Below are positions 1-7,230 of a stretch of 17,869 nt of DNA, piece by piece. Numbering within the stretch: the first letter of the stretch is position 1; each line of letters opens with the position of its first letter. A program made the translations under genes and the position numbers. The DNA is from a candidate division CSSED10-310 bacterium (lineage in GTDB: Bacteria > CSSED10-310 > JAFGDC01), in the NCBI GenBank assembly GCA_016932295.1, contig JAFGDC010000101.1:1-17869 (forward strand), written 5' to 3'. The notes under the pieces were generated by a model, which did not search any database, was not told where the DNA came from, and saw nothing but the letters and a program-made list of their open reading frames with translations.

Positions 1-57
1 CGAATCTTGTAATCATCGTCGTGATGCATTGGCGTTCAATCCTCCACGGCAGCCAGG
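1..57 (+). repeat. Dispersed repeat, copy A (cut by window edge)
   Basis: First of two adjacent copies of a repeat. Positions 2-55 match 89-142 at 46 of 54 bases with an exact 87-base offset and no gaps. The copy begins within the unit, so its true left end lies outside the window. A third, inverted copy lies at 17121-17180. Bases 18-23 and 45-50 can pair as a 6-bp stem with one G-T wobble. No named repeat family is recognised. Confidence 0.8.
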
Positions 58-75
58 CGAGGCTCACTTTCCATT

Positions 76-142
76 GGGGTCGTACCCGGAATCTTACAAT
101 GATCGTCGTGGTGCGTTGGCGTTCAATCTTCCACAGCAACCA
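76..142 (+). repeat. Dispersed repeat, copy B
   Basis: Second copy of the left-edge repeat, starting with GGGGTCGTACC. It aligns without gaps to the reverse complement of 17121-17180 at 46 of 60 bases, and to copy A at 46 of 54. An open frame runs from base 3 through both copies to a TGA at 192-194. The 87-base period (29 codons) keeps the frame, so both copies would encode a similar hydrophobic-then-basic peptide (VVMHWRSILH in A, VVVRWRSIFH in B). No start codon with a ribosome site is visible, so translation is not supported. Confidence 0.85.
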
Positions 143-640
143 CGGAGACAAGGATGCACTGCTGGCGTTACTCGAACATGACAAGACGCGGTGAGCAGGC
201 GGGAGGTGGTGACTGCATGCGGGAGTGAACTGACAATCTTGGTGTGCCGGGGCAACCCGCTGGACTGACCAACACGCCACGTGTATGGCCTGATTGGACC
301 TTCCTTCGCCCCCGCCATGCCAGTGGCGCTGATAAAGACACCACTGATGGCACACGAAAACGCTTTTCGTCAGGCAACCGCTCCTCACTACTGATCCACC
401 TCAGGTTTATATCGAAACAAAAGCTTGGGTTGTGCAGCGTTGCGTTAGATGCATAATTGTGCTAGTAAAAGAAATCTGTTGTATGAAGACCGGCATGGAC
501 CAGTTGTAGGTGATTCTCGACATGTTTGGTTTTCCCTACAGAAATGGGGCGGTGGCTCGTGCGCCGGTTCATTCTCGTGGGGGGCCGCGGTTGGCGGCGG
601 GGCAGGGAAGAACCAGCCGTCGGCCAGGTTGTCTTGACTT
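143..640. other. Non-coding upstream region with inverted repeats
   Basis: No convincing gene is seen between the repeats and the sigma-54 promoter. It holds a perfect 7-bp inverted repeat with a 3-base loop at 354-370 (ACGAAAACGCTTTTCGT) and an imperfect one at 318-352 (TGCCAGTGG against CCACTGATGGCA). A weak sigma-70-like pair, TTGTGC at 430-435 and CATAAT at 452-457 with a 16-base spacer, is possible. Short open frames here have no ribosome site or recognisable product. The inverted repeats could be activator sites for the downstream promoter, but they lie about 300 bases from it, so this is speculative. Confidence 0.5.
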
Positions 641-656
641 TGGCATGGAAATTGCT
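641..656 (+). promoter_or_regulatory. Sigma-54 (-24/-12) promoter
   Basis: TGGCATGGAAATTGCT matches the RpoN consensus TGGCACG-N4-TTGCW at all but one position. The invariant GG (642-643) and GC (654-655) are exactly 12 bases apart. Transcription would start near 667, giving a leader of about 55 nucleotides before the ATG at 722. A sigma-70-like TTGACT (634-639) overlaps it but has only a poor -10. Sigma-54 promoters need an ATP-dependent activator; none is encoded in the window. Confidence 0.72.
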
Positions 657-710
657 TACATGGAAAATGCCTAATTCGTGTATGACACCAGACGCGGTTT
701 TGACTGCTAA

Positions 711-717
711 AAGGAGG
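711..717 (+). promoter_or_regulatory. Ribosome binding site of the secreted protein gene
   Basis: AAGGAGG lies 4 bases before the ATG at 722. It fixes that start, which also leads straight into a signal peptide. Confidence 0.85.
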
Positions 718-721
718 ATTC

Positions 722-2017
722 ATGCGAACGAAACTGCTAGTGAGTTTATTGGGCATCCTGGTGGTGGCGCCGGTGGCGTTCGGAGCCGCCAGCCTGCCTA
801 CCTGGTCGGTGGATGACTGGTACCAGGTCGACCTCGACGTCAGTGCCGGGGGCGACATGGAAGGCGCCGCCTTCACTTTCGCGCTGGATGTGGATCCCTG
901 CCAGTGGGTGGTGGACGCCATTCAGAACAAGACGTTGCCCCAGTGCGGCCTGACGGACGAGGTGTACGTGCTTGGCTACAGTGGCTGCGGCGTGCAGGGT
1001 ACCGGCCATATCACCATGACCGATCCTATCACCTTCGATGCGGATCTGCGCCTGACCAACGGTTCGGCTGACGGCCAGATGTGGGTATTCACCGCCGATT
1101 TGAACCCGGCGGCGTTCGTGATCTCGGCATCCGCCAACGTCGAGGCGTACCTTTTTGGCAGTTGGGCGCCCATCGGCACCATCTCCATTACCGATCTGAC
1201 CCTGGAGTTCTGCCCGATGCTGGAAGATTTCCAGTGGCCGTTGGATGTGGGCAACAACTGGAACAGCTCCCTGACCGCCTATATTTCGGGACACTACCTG
1301 GCGGACCTGGAAATCTTCGGTATCCCCTACCAGTTGGAAGATGATCTGGCCGAGAACCAGGACTTCGCCATGAGCGGCGGCTGCACCGGCATGGAAACCA
1401 TGAACGGCTGCAACAGCTACAAGGTGGCCATGAACAACAGCGGCGGCCAGGGTACCATGAACACCTACTACTGTCCCACCGACATCCTGTGGTACTCCCG
1501 TAAGGAGATGGTCGATTTCGTCTTCGAGGATGAAATGGGCACTGGTGCGGTCACCCTGAACAACCTGACCTGGGATATACTGCAGGCGCATCATGCCGCC
1601 GGCCCCGATCCCACTCCCACGCCAGCGCCTACCCCCGGCCCCGGCGAGGTGACAGTGGGTCTGACGCTGAACCAGACCACCTTCCATCCCAACGACACGT
1701 TCCTGCTTCAGCTCGATGTCAACAACGGCACCGGTGCGGCTTTTGACGCCGATACCTACATCCTGCTGGATGTGTTCGGCGCTTCGTATTTCGCCTGGCC
1801 ATCCTGGAACGACATCAATATTCAACTTGATTTCCAGATGGTCACTTTCGCCGCCGGACCCAATTCCCGTGAGATCCTGACCTTCACGTGGCCGTCGGGT
1901 GCAGGCACCGCCGATGGTCTGGCCTTCTGGGCGGCTCTGTTCGAACCTGGTCATCTGGATGTGGCCTACCTCGTGGGCGGCATCGGTAACGTGACCTTTG
2001 GCTTTGCCGAGCCCTGA
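722..2017 (+). CDS. Secreted modular protein of unknown function
   Basis: A 431-residue exported protein. Residues 1-22 are a Sec signal peptide (basic MRTK, hydrophobic core, small residues GAA before the mature part). Residues 25-290 form a beta-rich domain with Cys at 60, 75, 89, 164, 221, 230 and 251, suggesting disulfides outside the cytoplasm. A Pro/Thr linker at 295-307 (PDPTPTPAPTPGPG) leads to a C-terminal beta-sandwich-like domain at about 309-431. That domain is rich in aromatic and Asn/Asp-Gly positions and resembles tail domains of other secreted proteins of poorly studied bacteria. I recognise no enzyme motif. The gene stands alone, with a sigma-54 promoter ahead and a strong terminator behind. 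Its role may be envelope or surface related, but no specific function can be given. Confidence 0.85.
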   Translation: MRTKLLVSLLGILVVAPVAFGAASLPTWSVDDWYQVDLDVSAGGDMEGAAFTFALDVDPCQWVVDAIQNKTLPQCGLTDEVYVLGYSGCGVQGTGHITMTDPITFDADLRLTNGSADGQMWVFTADLNPAAFVISASANVEAYLFGSWAPIGTISITDLTLEFCPMLEDFQWPLDVGNNWNSSLTAYISGHYLADLEIFGIPYQLEDDLAENQDFAMSGGCTGMETMNGCNSYKVAMNNSGGQGTMNTYYCPTDILWYSRKEMVDFVFEDEMGTGAVTLNNLTWDILQAHHAAGPDPTPTPAPTPGPGEVTVGLTLNQTTFHPNDTFLLQLDVNNGTGAAFDADTYILLDVFGASYFAWPSWNDINIQLDFQMVTFAAGPNSREILTFTWPSGAGTADGLAFWAALFEPGHLDVAYLVGGIGNVTFGFAEP

Positions 2018-2032
2018 TCGATCCGATCATTG

Positions 2033-2058
2033 AAGGGCGCCTTCGGGCGCCCTTTTTT
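2033..2058 (+). terminator. Intrinsic terminator
   Basis: A perfect GC stem (GGGCGCC at 2035-2041, GGCGCCC at 2046-2052) has a TTCG tetraloop and is followed by six T (2053-2058). Two A-T pairs extend the stem to 9 bp. It begins 15 bases after the stop of the secreted protein gene and isolates it from the next gene. Confidence 0.95.
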
Positions 2059-2117
2059 CGTTGTATCGAAGCATGGCGCCGATCCGGTGAGAACCGGCGC
2101 TGCGAAAGGCCTGTCGC

Positions 2118-2915
2118 ATGGTGTGTATCGGAGTCGCCACTTCTATTGCAGCCAGCCGGGGATACGATCCCCTGTTTGCGGCGGAATGGGCGGCCACCCA
2201 TCGATTCGATCTGCTCCAGGTTTACCTGACGGACCAACGGGCGTCAGATCGTGTCCTGCTTCGCGCCCTGGCCCGGGTCACCGGCGCGGCGGCGATGACC
2301 TGCCTGGTCCACGCCGCTGAGCCGCTGACCGGCGCCTGCCGGGAACGGTTCGCCACCACCATCCGGGCCGCTCATGTGCTGGCGGAGGACGGGGATGCCC
2401 TCCTTGTCCTGCACGCCAATCCCGAGACATCGCTGCAGAAGGCTATGCAAGGCGCGCTCCTGATGAAGGCCGAGAATATCGTCCCCGCTATCGAAAATTA
2501 TTCCAGACCGGGTACCGGCCGTAACGACTTCGCGTATTACCTGGACCTGCTGAAGCTGCTGTGTCACCACGGTGTCCCGCACCTCGCCGTGCTGGATCTG
2601 CCACGTTATTTCAACCAGGCTGATCTGGCATGGGCCGCCGGTTGGGCTGCCCTGCGACGCACCATTTCCCATCTGGCCGCCAATCGAACCGGGATCATCC
2701 TTCACCTGATAGATACCACCTCGACACAGCAGTCCGATCGGACTGCCTGGTGTTCCCTGGGAGAAGGCATCCTGCCACTGAAGGATGCACTGATGGCGCT
2801 TCTGGAGAATGGTGTTCACATGATCGCCGCCATACTCGAGTATGAAGCACCGGATTCCTGTCTGGCCAGCAGGGCGACCCTGGCGCAGTGGCTTGGCGGC
2901 TTCACGCCGTCGTGA
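2118..2915 (+). CDS. Xylose-isomerase-like TIM-barrel protein (sugar isomerase/epimerase or AP-endonuclease-2 fold)
   Basis: A 265-residue soluble protein. The pattern fits the AP_endonuc_2/xylose-isomerase-like TIM barrel: an N-terminal strand MVCIGVATS, a 'WAATHRFDLLQVYL' helix-strand near 24-37, 'VPAIENYSR' near 122-130 (the family's metal-binding Glu region), 'ILHLIDT' near 194-200 and 'SLGEGILPLKDAL' near 213-225, where such proteins usually have a GxGxxD/P turn, and a last strand 'IAAILEYEA' near 236-244. Substrate cannot be predicted, and several usual metal-binding His/Asp positions are not obvious, so activity may be lost or altered. A modest purine-rich site (GAAAGG, 2103-2108) precedes the ATG; the GTG at 2121 is an alternative start. 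It is convergent with the TatD gene with no gap. Confidence 0.7.
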   Translation: MVCIGVATSIAASRGYDPLFAAEWAATHRFDLLQVYLTDQRASDRVLLRALARVTGAAAMTCLVHAAEPLTGACRERFATTIRAAHVLAEDGDALLVLHANPETSLQKAMQGALLMKAENIVPAIENYSRPGTGRNDFAYYLDLLKLLCHHGVPHLAVLDLPRYFNQADLAWAAGWAALRRTISHLAANRTGIILHLIDTTSTQQSDRTAWCSLGEGILPLKDALMALLENGVHMIAAILEYEAPDSCLASRATLAQWLGGFTPS

Positions 2916-3713
2916 TCAGGCGCGTGTGAAAATGCGGTGGAAGGTGGCGGTCACGGAGGCGCACAACTGTGATGGTGACATGTTCAGCAGGCCGGCGGCG
3001 AAGTCCATGGTGGCGGCCACGAACGCCGGCTCGTTCCGGCTGCCCCGGTAGGGCACGGGGGCCAGGTAGGGGGCATCGGTTTCGAACAGCAGCCGATCGA
3101 TGGGCGCTTCAGCCAAGATAGCGCGCAGCCAGGGCATGGACTTGAACGTCAGCATGCCTGAAAAGGACAGGAAATAGCCGCGCGCCAAACATTCCACCGC
3201 GAAATCTGGAGCACCGCTGAAACTGTGCATGACGATTCGAAGCTGTCCGCCGGGATCCATTTCATCAAGAACCGCCAGCAAATCGCCGTCCGATTCACGG
3301 TTATGGATCACCAGCGGCAGGCCGGTCTCAAGCGCCAACTGGATGTGGGCGCGGAAGCAGCGTTTTTGATCGGATTCAGGTGAGAGATAATAGTGATAAT
3401 CAAGCCCTGTCTCTCCCAGCGCTATCACCCGGGCATGGCCGGCCAACTCCCTGATGACCGCCCATGCGGCGCCGTCGTGGGTGCGCGCGCTATGCGGATC
3501 GATTCCCACTGCCGCGTGAATACGGCTATCGAATTCAGCCAACGTCACCGCGCGACGGGAACTGCCCACCCCGGTTCCGATAGTGACGATGGCGGTCAGG
3601 CCCCGCTGCCATGCCCGGTCGAGCATCGTCTCCAGATCACCGTCGAAACGTGGTGAATCAAGGTGCGCATGGGTATCTATGTAACCAGGTTGAGCAGCAT
3701 TCGGCATCGTCAT
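2916..3713 (-). CDS. tatD: TatD-family metal-dependent deoxyribonuclease
   Basis: A 265-residue cytoplasmic hydrolase of the amidohydrolase-fold TatD/YcfH family, the usual length for the family. Visible metal and catalytic residues are His15 and His17 (DTHAHLD), Glu101 (GETGLDYHY), His137 (PLVIHNRES), His163 (MHSFSG) and Asp213 (ETDAPYLAP). The closing YRGSRNEP motif is also typical. The usual GIHPH near residue 72 reads GIDPH, a minor departure. TatD enzymes are 3'-5' nucleases acting on DNA ends and linked to DNA repair; YcfH-type paralogues are less well characterised, so the gene name is at family level. A GAGG site lies just before the ATG. The start is divergent from the prenyl synthase, 323 bases away. 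Confidence 0.93.
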   Translation of the reverse strand: MTMPNAAQPGYIDTHAHLDSPRFDGDLETMLDRAWQRGLTAIVTIGTGVGSSRRAVTLAEFDSRIHAAVGIDPHSARTHDGAAWAVIRELAGHARVIALGETGLDYHYYLSPESDQKRCFRAHIQLALETGLPLVIHNRESDGDLLAVLDEMDPGGQLRIVMHSFSGAPDFAVECLARGYFLSFSGMLTFKSMPWLRAILAEAPIDRLLFETDAPYLAPVPYRGSRNEPAFVAATMDFAAGLLNMSPSQLCASVTATFHRIFTRA

Positions 3714-4036
3714 TCATCCTCGTGCGGTACGGCTGAAAACACGCGTCGGTGATCATTCCCCGACCGCGTTGCTTCGACTTTACCCTGGACGCCGGTTCAT
3801 GGCAATCGTCCATTGTCCGGCACCCTTCGTTTCGGTGCCGGGTTGAATCGGGACGGTTGCACCGATATCGCTCCCGCCCATCCTTGACCAAACGCCTCCT
3901 CAACCATTGTATCCGCCGCGGGAAAGGATGTCCCACTGTACCCGGGCGGGGGGGCTCCTGGGTGCCGGAAAGCGGTTGCAGGCCGCCGCCAGTCTATAGT
4001 AGATCTTGCCTGTATGCGCGTGGAGGGAGGTACAAC
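3714..4036. other. Divergent intergenic region between tatD and prenyl synthase genes
   Basis: Non-coding spacer of 323 bases. The prenyl synthase frame stays open back to 3749, but those 96 codons are rich in Arg, Ser and Pro without homology-like features. A possible -10 (TATAGT, 3995-4000) lies 37 bases before the GTG start; no good -35 stands at the right distance. No clear tatD promoter or hairpin terminator is seen. Confidence 0.5.
4022..4030 (+). promoter_or_regulatory. Ribosome binding site fixing the GTG start of the prenyl synthase
   Basis: GGAGGGAGG sits 6 bases before GTG 4037. It supports that codon over upstream in-frame starts. Confidence 0.8.
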
Positions 4037-5149
4037 GTGGAAGGGACCGGGAATCTGAACGTGGATCACTATCGTGATATGAAAAAGTATCTTGGCGGTG
4101 TGGCGGGTAATGTGCGCCGAATCATCGAGGAGCACCCCCTGACGGAACGCCTTGCGCCAGCCTATTTCAAGGACGGTGTAATGCTCTATCCCCGGCGTGG
4201 CGGCAAGGCCCTGCGTCCGGGTCTGTTGCTCGCCGCCGCTCGGATCATGGGCGGCGAGGACGAGGGTGCGCTGCTGGTGGGAGCCGCCGTCGAAATGTTC
4301 CACATCTTCACCCTCGTACATGACGACATCATCGATTGCGACGAGCTGCGCAGGGGTGGTCCATCCAATCACGTATTCTTCCGGTCCATCCTGGCGGCAC
4401 GGCACGATCTCGCTGCCCGGAGCAACGATCAACTGGGCGAAGCGCTCGCGATCCTGGCGGGCGATGTACAGCATGCCTTCGCGGTGAGCCTCATAACCGC
4501 TGCCGCGCGCCGCCGGCTGGTGGCGTCTGACGTGGCGTTGCACCTGCTGGATGAACTGGAGGTGAACGTGCTCACCCCCCTGGTGGAAGGACAGGTGCTG
4601 GATCTCATGCTGGCAGCAATGCCGCTCGCGGACGTGACCGAGGATGCGGTTACGGACATGCTGTGGAAAAAAACCGGGGTGCTCTTTCAGTTCGCGCTCA
4701 CTGCTGGCGCCATGATAGGAATGGGCAGCTCCGATGCGACGCATCCCATCATTGCGACCTTTACCAGGATCGGCCGCCTTTTCGGCATAGGCTTTCAACT
4801 CATGGACGACCTGCTTGGATTGCTGGGGAAAAAGGAGACCTTCGGCAAGCCCATCGGTTCCGATCTGATCGAGGGAAAGCGCACGCCGATAGTGCTGCAT
4901 GCCTACGACAGGGCATCCAACGCGGAAAAGCGGTTCATCGAGTCCATCCTGGGCAATCCCGGCAGCACCGTCGAACAACGAGAGGAACTCACCGGACTGC
5001 TGATCCAATTGGGTGGTCCGGATCACGCCCGCCGCCGAATGCGGGAACATCTCGAGCAATGCCGGGAACTCATCAGTGGTCTGCCAGCGCACCCAATGCG
5101 GGAGATGCTCATGGAGATTGCGGAGTATGCCGGCACCCGGGACAAGTAG
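4037..5149 (+). CDS. Trans-polyprenyl diphosphate synthase, geranylgeranyl type
   Basis: With the GTG start the protein has 370 residues, close to the family norm. It condenses isopentenyl diphosphate onto allylic diphosphates in the cytoplasm. Motifs in order: GGKALRP (55-61, diphosphate-binding Lys/Arg), first Asp-rich motif HDDIID (95-100), RRGGPS (105-110), KKTG (211-214), and second Asp-rich region GFQLMDDLLG (252-261) followed by KPIGSDLIEGKRT (271-283). In the second motif the third Asp is replaced by Gly261, as in archaeal and actinobacterial short-chain enzymes. Phe91, the fifth residue before the first motif, is the position that limits product length to about C20 in archaeal-type enzymes, so geranylgeranyl diphosphate is the likely product (inference). 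It could supply carotenoid, quinone or lipid-carrier pathways; no partner gene sits beside it. Confidence 0.92.
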   Translation: MEGTGNLNVDHYRDMKKYLGGVAGNVRRIIEEHPLTERLAPAYFKDGVMLYPRRGGKALRPGLLLAAARIMGGEDEGALLVGAAVEMFHIFTLVHDDIIDCDELRRGGPSNHVFFRSILAARHDLAARSNDQLGEALAILAGDVQHAFAVSLITAAARRRLVASDVALHLLDELEVNVLTPLVEGQVLDLMLAAMPLADVTEDAVTDMLWKKTGVLFQFALTAGAMIGMGSSDATHPIIATFTRIGRLFGIGFQLMDDLLGLLGKKETFGKPIGSDLIEGKRTPIVLHAYDRASNAEKRFIESILGNPGSTVEQREELTGLLIQLGGPDHARRRMREHLEQCRELISGLPAHPMREMLMEIAEYAGTRDK

Positions 5150-5176
5150 AGAACGTCCCGGCGGTGGGAAATGGCT

Positions 5177-6379
5177 TCAGCCGATTGTCAACGGCAGCCG
5201 CAGCGGCCTGGAACCCTGGTTGCCCTGGTCTGAAAACCAGGTAATCCCTTCGTTCACCATGTCCACTTCCAGCAGGTAGCGGCCGTGCGCCAGGTTATTG
5301 TCCAGCGACATGGTCACCTCGAACCGTTCATCCGGCATCATGTCGTGATTCAGCATGACTGCGGGGAATAGTTCCCGCAGCAATCCGCCGTTTTCGTCAC
5401 GCAACCGCGCCCGCAGGCGCACCCAGCCCCTCTTCGGCCTGATGCGCAACCACAGGGTATCGCCGCTGTTCCTGACATTCACCCGCAGTACGATCGGCTC
5501 ACCGCGGCCCGCCCGGAGCGCCGTCTCAGGGGAGGAAAACTCCGCCAGTAATCGGCCGGGATTATCGCTGTAGTGAAGGCCGGGTATTGGTTTGCGGGCG
5601 AGCAGCGCGTTCTTGGTCAGGGGGGCCGCCAGTTCAGCGGCGACGGCGGCCTGCTCCATTTCTTCGAATCCAAGTTCGCAAAGCTTGTTCAGCATCCTGA
5701 ACTGCCTGATTGTTGTAAAGCCGGCACGCGTAACCAACTCTGCCAGGTGATCCGGCTCGAATGGGCTCTCCAGCGTCGCCAGGTCCCGCATCAACCGCAG
5801 GTTCTCCTGGTCCCAGACCGATCCCTCAGGCGGCTTCACGCCCTCGACGATGAACAGCTTGCCGTGCTCAGTCAAGTGTTCGAACGCGCAACGAAGGCTG
5901 CTCGGTGCATCCTCGATGTGATGCAACGTGGAAAAATACACGGCGGCATCGAATGTACGTCCCAGTTGGAACCGTTCCGCATCCGCTACTCGATAGTCCA
6001 CCTCCGGCAGGGTGTGTTCGAATGGGCCGTACTTGATCGCCGCCAGCCGTTGCCGGGCTATTTCGATCATCCCCGGGCTGAGATCGATACCGCAGACCTG
6101 GTGACCGAACATGGCCAGCCGCTCACATATCCACCCCGGTCCGCATCCCACCTCCAACACTCGTGATCGCGGCGCAAGGTCAAGGATTTCGAACAGTGCA
6201 AGAAAGTCCCGCATCTCTTGCAGGTATGAGCTGAAATCCGGCCCGCCGACGTATGGTTTCACGAAGTGGTAATAATATGTATCCTTGTCGACCTTGTTTA
6301 AATATTCCTTCGCCCCCCGCTTGTAATCGACGCCTCTGGGAACCTTCTGCCTGCCATGCCAACCGGAAAACAGCCTCAT
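5177..6379 (-). CDS. SAM-dependent methyltransferase with C-terminal beta-sandwich domain
   Basis: A 400-residue soluble protein. Residues 50-180 are a class I methyltransferase core: motif I VLEVGCGPGW (74-83), the acidic residue Asp99 (GIDLS) expected to bind the ribose, DAERF (133-137) and FDAAVYFSTLHHIED (143-157). A linker (about 180-280) leads to a beta-rich domain at 285-400, with Trp310 (SGDTLW), GWVRLRARLRDENGG (318-332), MPDERFEV (348-355), GRYLLEVDMVNEGITWF (366-382). Tails of this type occur on glycan-related proteins and may bind carbohydrate or the envelope (inference). The methyl acceptor is unknown. A GAGGTG site precedes the ATG. It is convergent with the prenyl synthase, leaving 27 bases and no terminator. 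Confidence 0.85.
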   Translation of the reverse strand: MRLFSGWHGRQKVPRGVDYKRGAKEYLNKVDKDTYYYHFVKPYVGGPDFSSYLQEMRDFLALFEILDLAPRSRVLEVGCGPGWICERLAMFGHQVCGIDLSPGMIEIARQRLAAIKYGPFEHTLPEVDYRVADAERFQLGRTFDAAVYFSTLHHIEDAPSSLRCAFEHLTEHGKLFIVEGVKPPEGSVWDQENLRLMRDLATLESPFEPDHLAELVTRAGFTTIRQFRMLNKLCELGFEEMEQAAVAAELAAPLTKNALLARKPIPGLHYSDNPGRLLAEFSSPETALRAGRGEPIVLRVNVRNSGDTLWLRIRPKRGWVRLRARLRDENGGLLRELFPAVMLNHDMMPDERFEVTMSLDNNLAHGRYLLEVDMVNEGITWFSDQGNQGSRPLRLPLTIG

Positions 6380-6722
6380 CCATCACCTCTCACTCGGGTG
6401 GTTGCACTGTACACGCCAGGTTACACCTGTCAAGCTTGCCGCCTGACGGCTGATGTCGTGAAACCGCCTGGCGCCGTTGTCTCCCGGTTGCGTTTTTCAC
6501 CCAGCGGCATTCATCGGATGACCGCCTTGTAGGATGCTTGGATCCTTTTTCAAACCACGGGGAAACAACACCCGCTGCCTCCCGGTCCGGCGGCACCGAT
6601 CAATTGATATGAACCGGGTATGCCGGCCGCTGACCTGGCGTCGAGCGCGGAGCCTAGCAGTGTCAAGCCTGCATCGTCAGGGATGTCCTGCATCCAGCCC
6701 GTTTCCCAAGAACAAGTGTCGG
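6380..6722. other. Intergenic region between the kbp-like and methyltransferase genes
   Basis: Apart from the promoter at 6406-6433, no gene or terminator was found in these 343 bases. A second TTGACA occurs on the minus strand (about 6660-6665) but has no -10 at a suitable distance. Confidence 0.5.
6406..6433 (-). promoter_or_regulatory. Sigma-70 promoter of the methyltransferase gene
   Basis: Read on the minus strand, a perfect -35 TTGACA (6433-6428) is followed after 16 bases by -10 TACAGT (6411-6406, 4 of 6). Transcription would begin near 6400, about 20 bases before the ATG at 6379. It makes the methyltransferase gene independent of the kbp-like gene upstream. Confidence 0.6.
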
Positions 6723-7217
6723 TCAGCGCTTCGGTATACGCAGAACCTGCCCAGGGTAAATCCGGTCGGGATGAATGAGCATCGGCTTGTTGGCCTCGAA
6801 GATGGCCGTGTATTTCATGGCGTCGCCGTAGTGTTGTTTGGCGATTTTCGAGAGCGTATCACCTGGCTTCACGGTGTAGAACACGGTCTCCGGCTGAGTC
6901 GTCGCCGCGGCATCCGCGGCCGATACCGGCGTTGCCAGGACGAGGTTGTCTCTGACTTGCGCTACCCCCTCCACATTACCCAAGGCGAGGACTGCTTTCT
7001 CCCTGCTCGCCTGATCGACCGTGGTGCCACCCACCATTACGATGCCGCGCGCGAACTGAATGTCCAGGTTCTCGATAGCCAATCCGAGTGCTTCAACCTC
7101 TTTTCGAAGTTTCCGTTCGTAGTCGGCGTTCGTCATGGTGGCGCCCTGCGCCTTCACCTCGGGTTCGGCAATACCGATTTTTTTCCCCGCCTCCTTGATG
7201 AAATCAAATACACCCAT
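6723..7217 (-). CDS. kbp: BON and LysM domain protein, Kbp/YgaU-like
   Basis: A 164-residue protein matching E. coli Kbp (YgaU) along its whole length. The N-terminus MGVFDFIKEAGKKIG is followed by a BON domain (about 30-95, with GIVMVGGTTVDQASREKAVLALGNVEGV) and a C-terminal LysM domain (about 112-162, VFYTVKPGDTLSKIAKQHYG and IFEANKPMLIHPDRIYPGQVLRIP). There is no signal peptide, as in Kbp. In E. coli Kbp binds potassium and supports growth in high potassium; a similar cytoplasmic role is inferred. The start is the ATG at 7217, behind AAGGAGG, rather than upstream alternatives. The Ala-rich linker at 98-108 is longer than in the E. coli protein. Confidence 0.92.
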   Translation of the reverse strand: MGVFDFIKEAGKKIGIAEPEVKAQGATMTNADYERKLRKEVEALGLAIENLDIQFARGIVMVGGTTVDQASREKAVLALGNVEGVAQVRDNLVLATPVSAADAAATTQPETVFYTVKPGDTLSKIAKQHYGDAMKYTAIFEANKPMLIHPDRIYPGQVLRIPKR

Positions 7218-7223
7218 TTTCCG

Positions 7224-7230
7224 CCTCCTT
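7224..7230 (-). promoter_or_regulatory. Ribosome binding site of the kbp-like gene
   Basis: AAGGAGG on the minus strand, 6 bases before ATG 7217. It rules out a start 25 codons upstream. Confidence 0.85.

Noticed and set aside
430..465. Integron attC-like core (GCGTTAGATGCA followed by CATAATTG)
   Set aside because: The GTTRRRY core is present, but no matching RYYYAAC site or paired inner boxes lie within attC distance upstream, and no integrase or cassette is seen.
449..637. Small plus-strand open frame of 62 codons
   Set aside because: No ribosome binding site and a composition typical of non-coding DNA; it overlaps the sigma-54 promoter region.
746..1954. Long open frame on the minus strand opposite the secreted protein gene
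   Set aside because: It is antisense to a gene with a signal peptide, ribosome site, promoter and terminator. Its translation is low-complexity Gly/His/Val, as expected from the codon bias of the real gene.
3749..4036. 96-residue N-terminal extension of the prenyl synthase
   Set aside because: GGAGGGAGG before GTG 4037, the normal family length from that start and the non-protein-like composition of the extension all favour the later start.
3797..5092. Long open frame opposite the prenyl synthase
   Set aside because: Antisense shadow of a gene with full family motifs; its own translation shows no recognisable domain.
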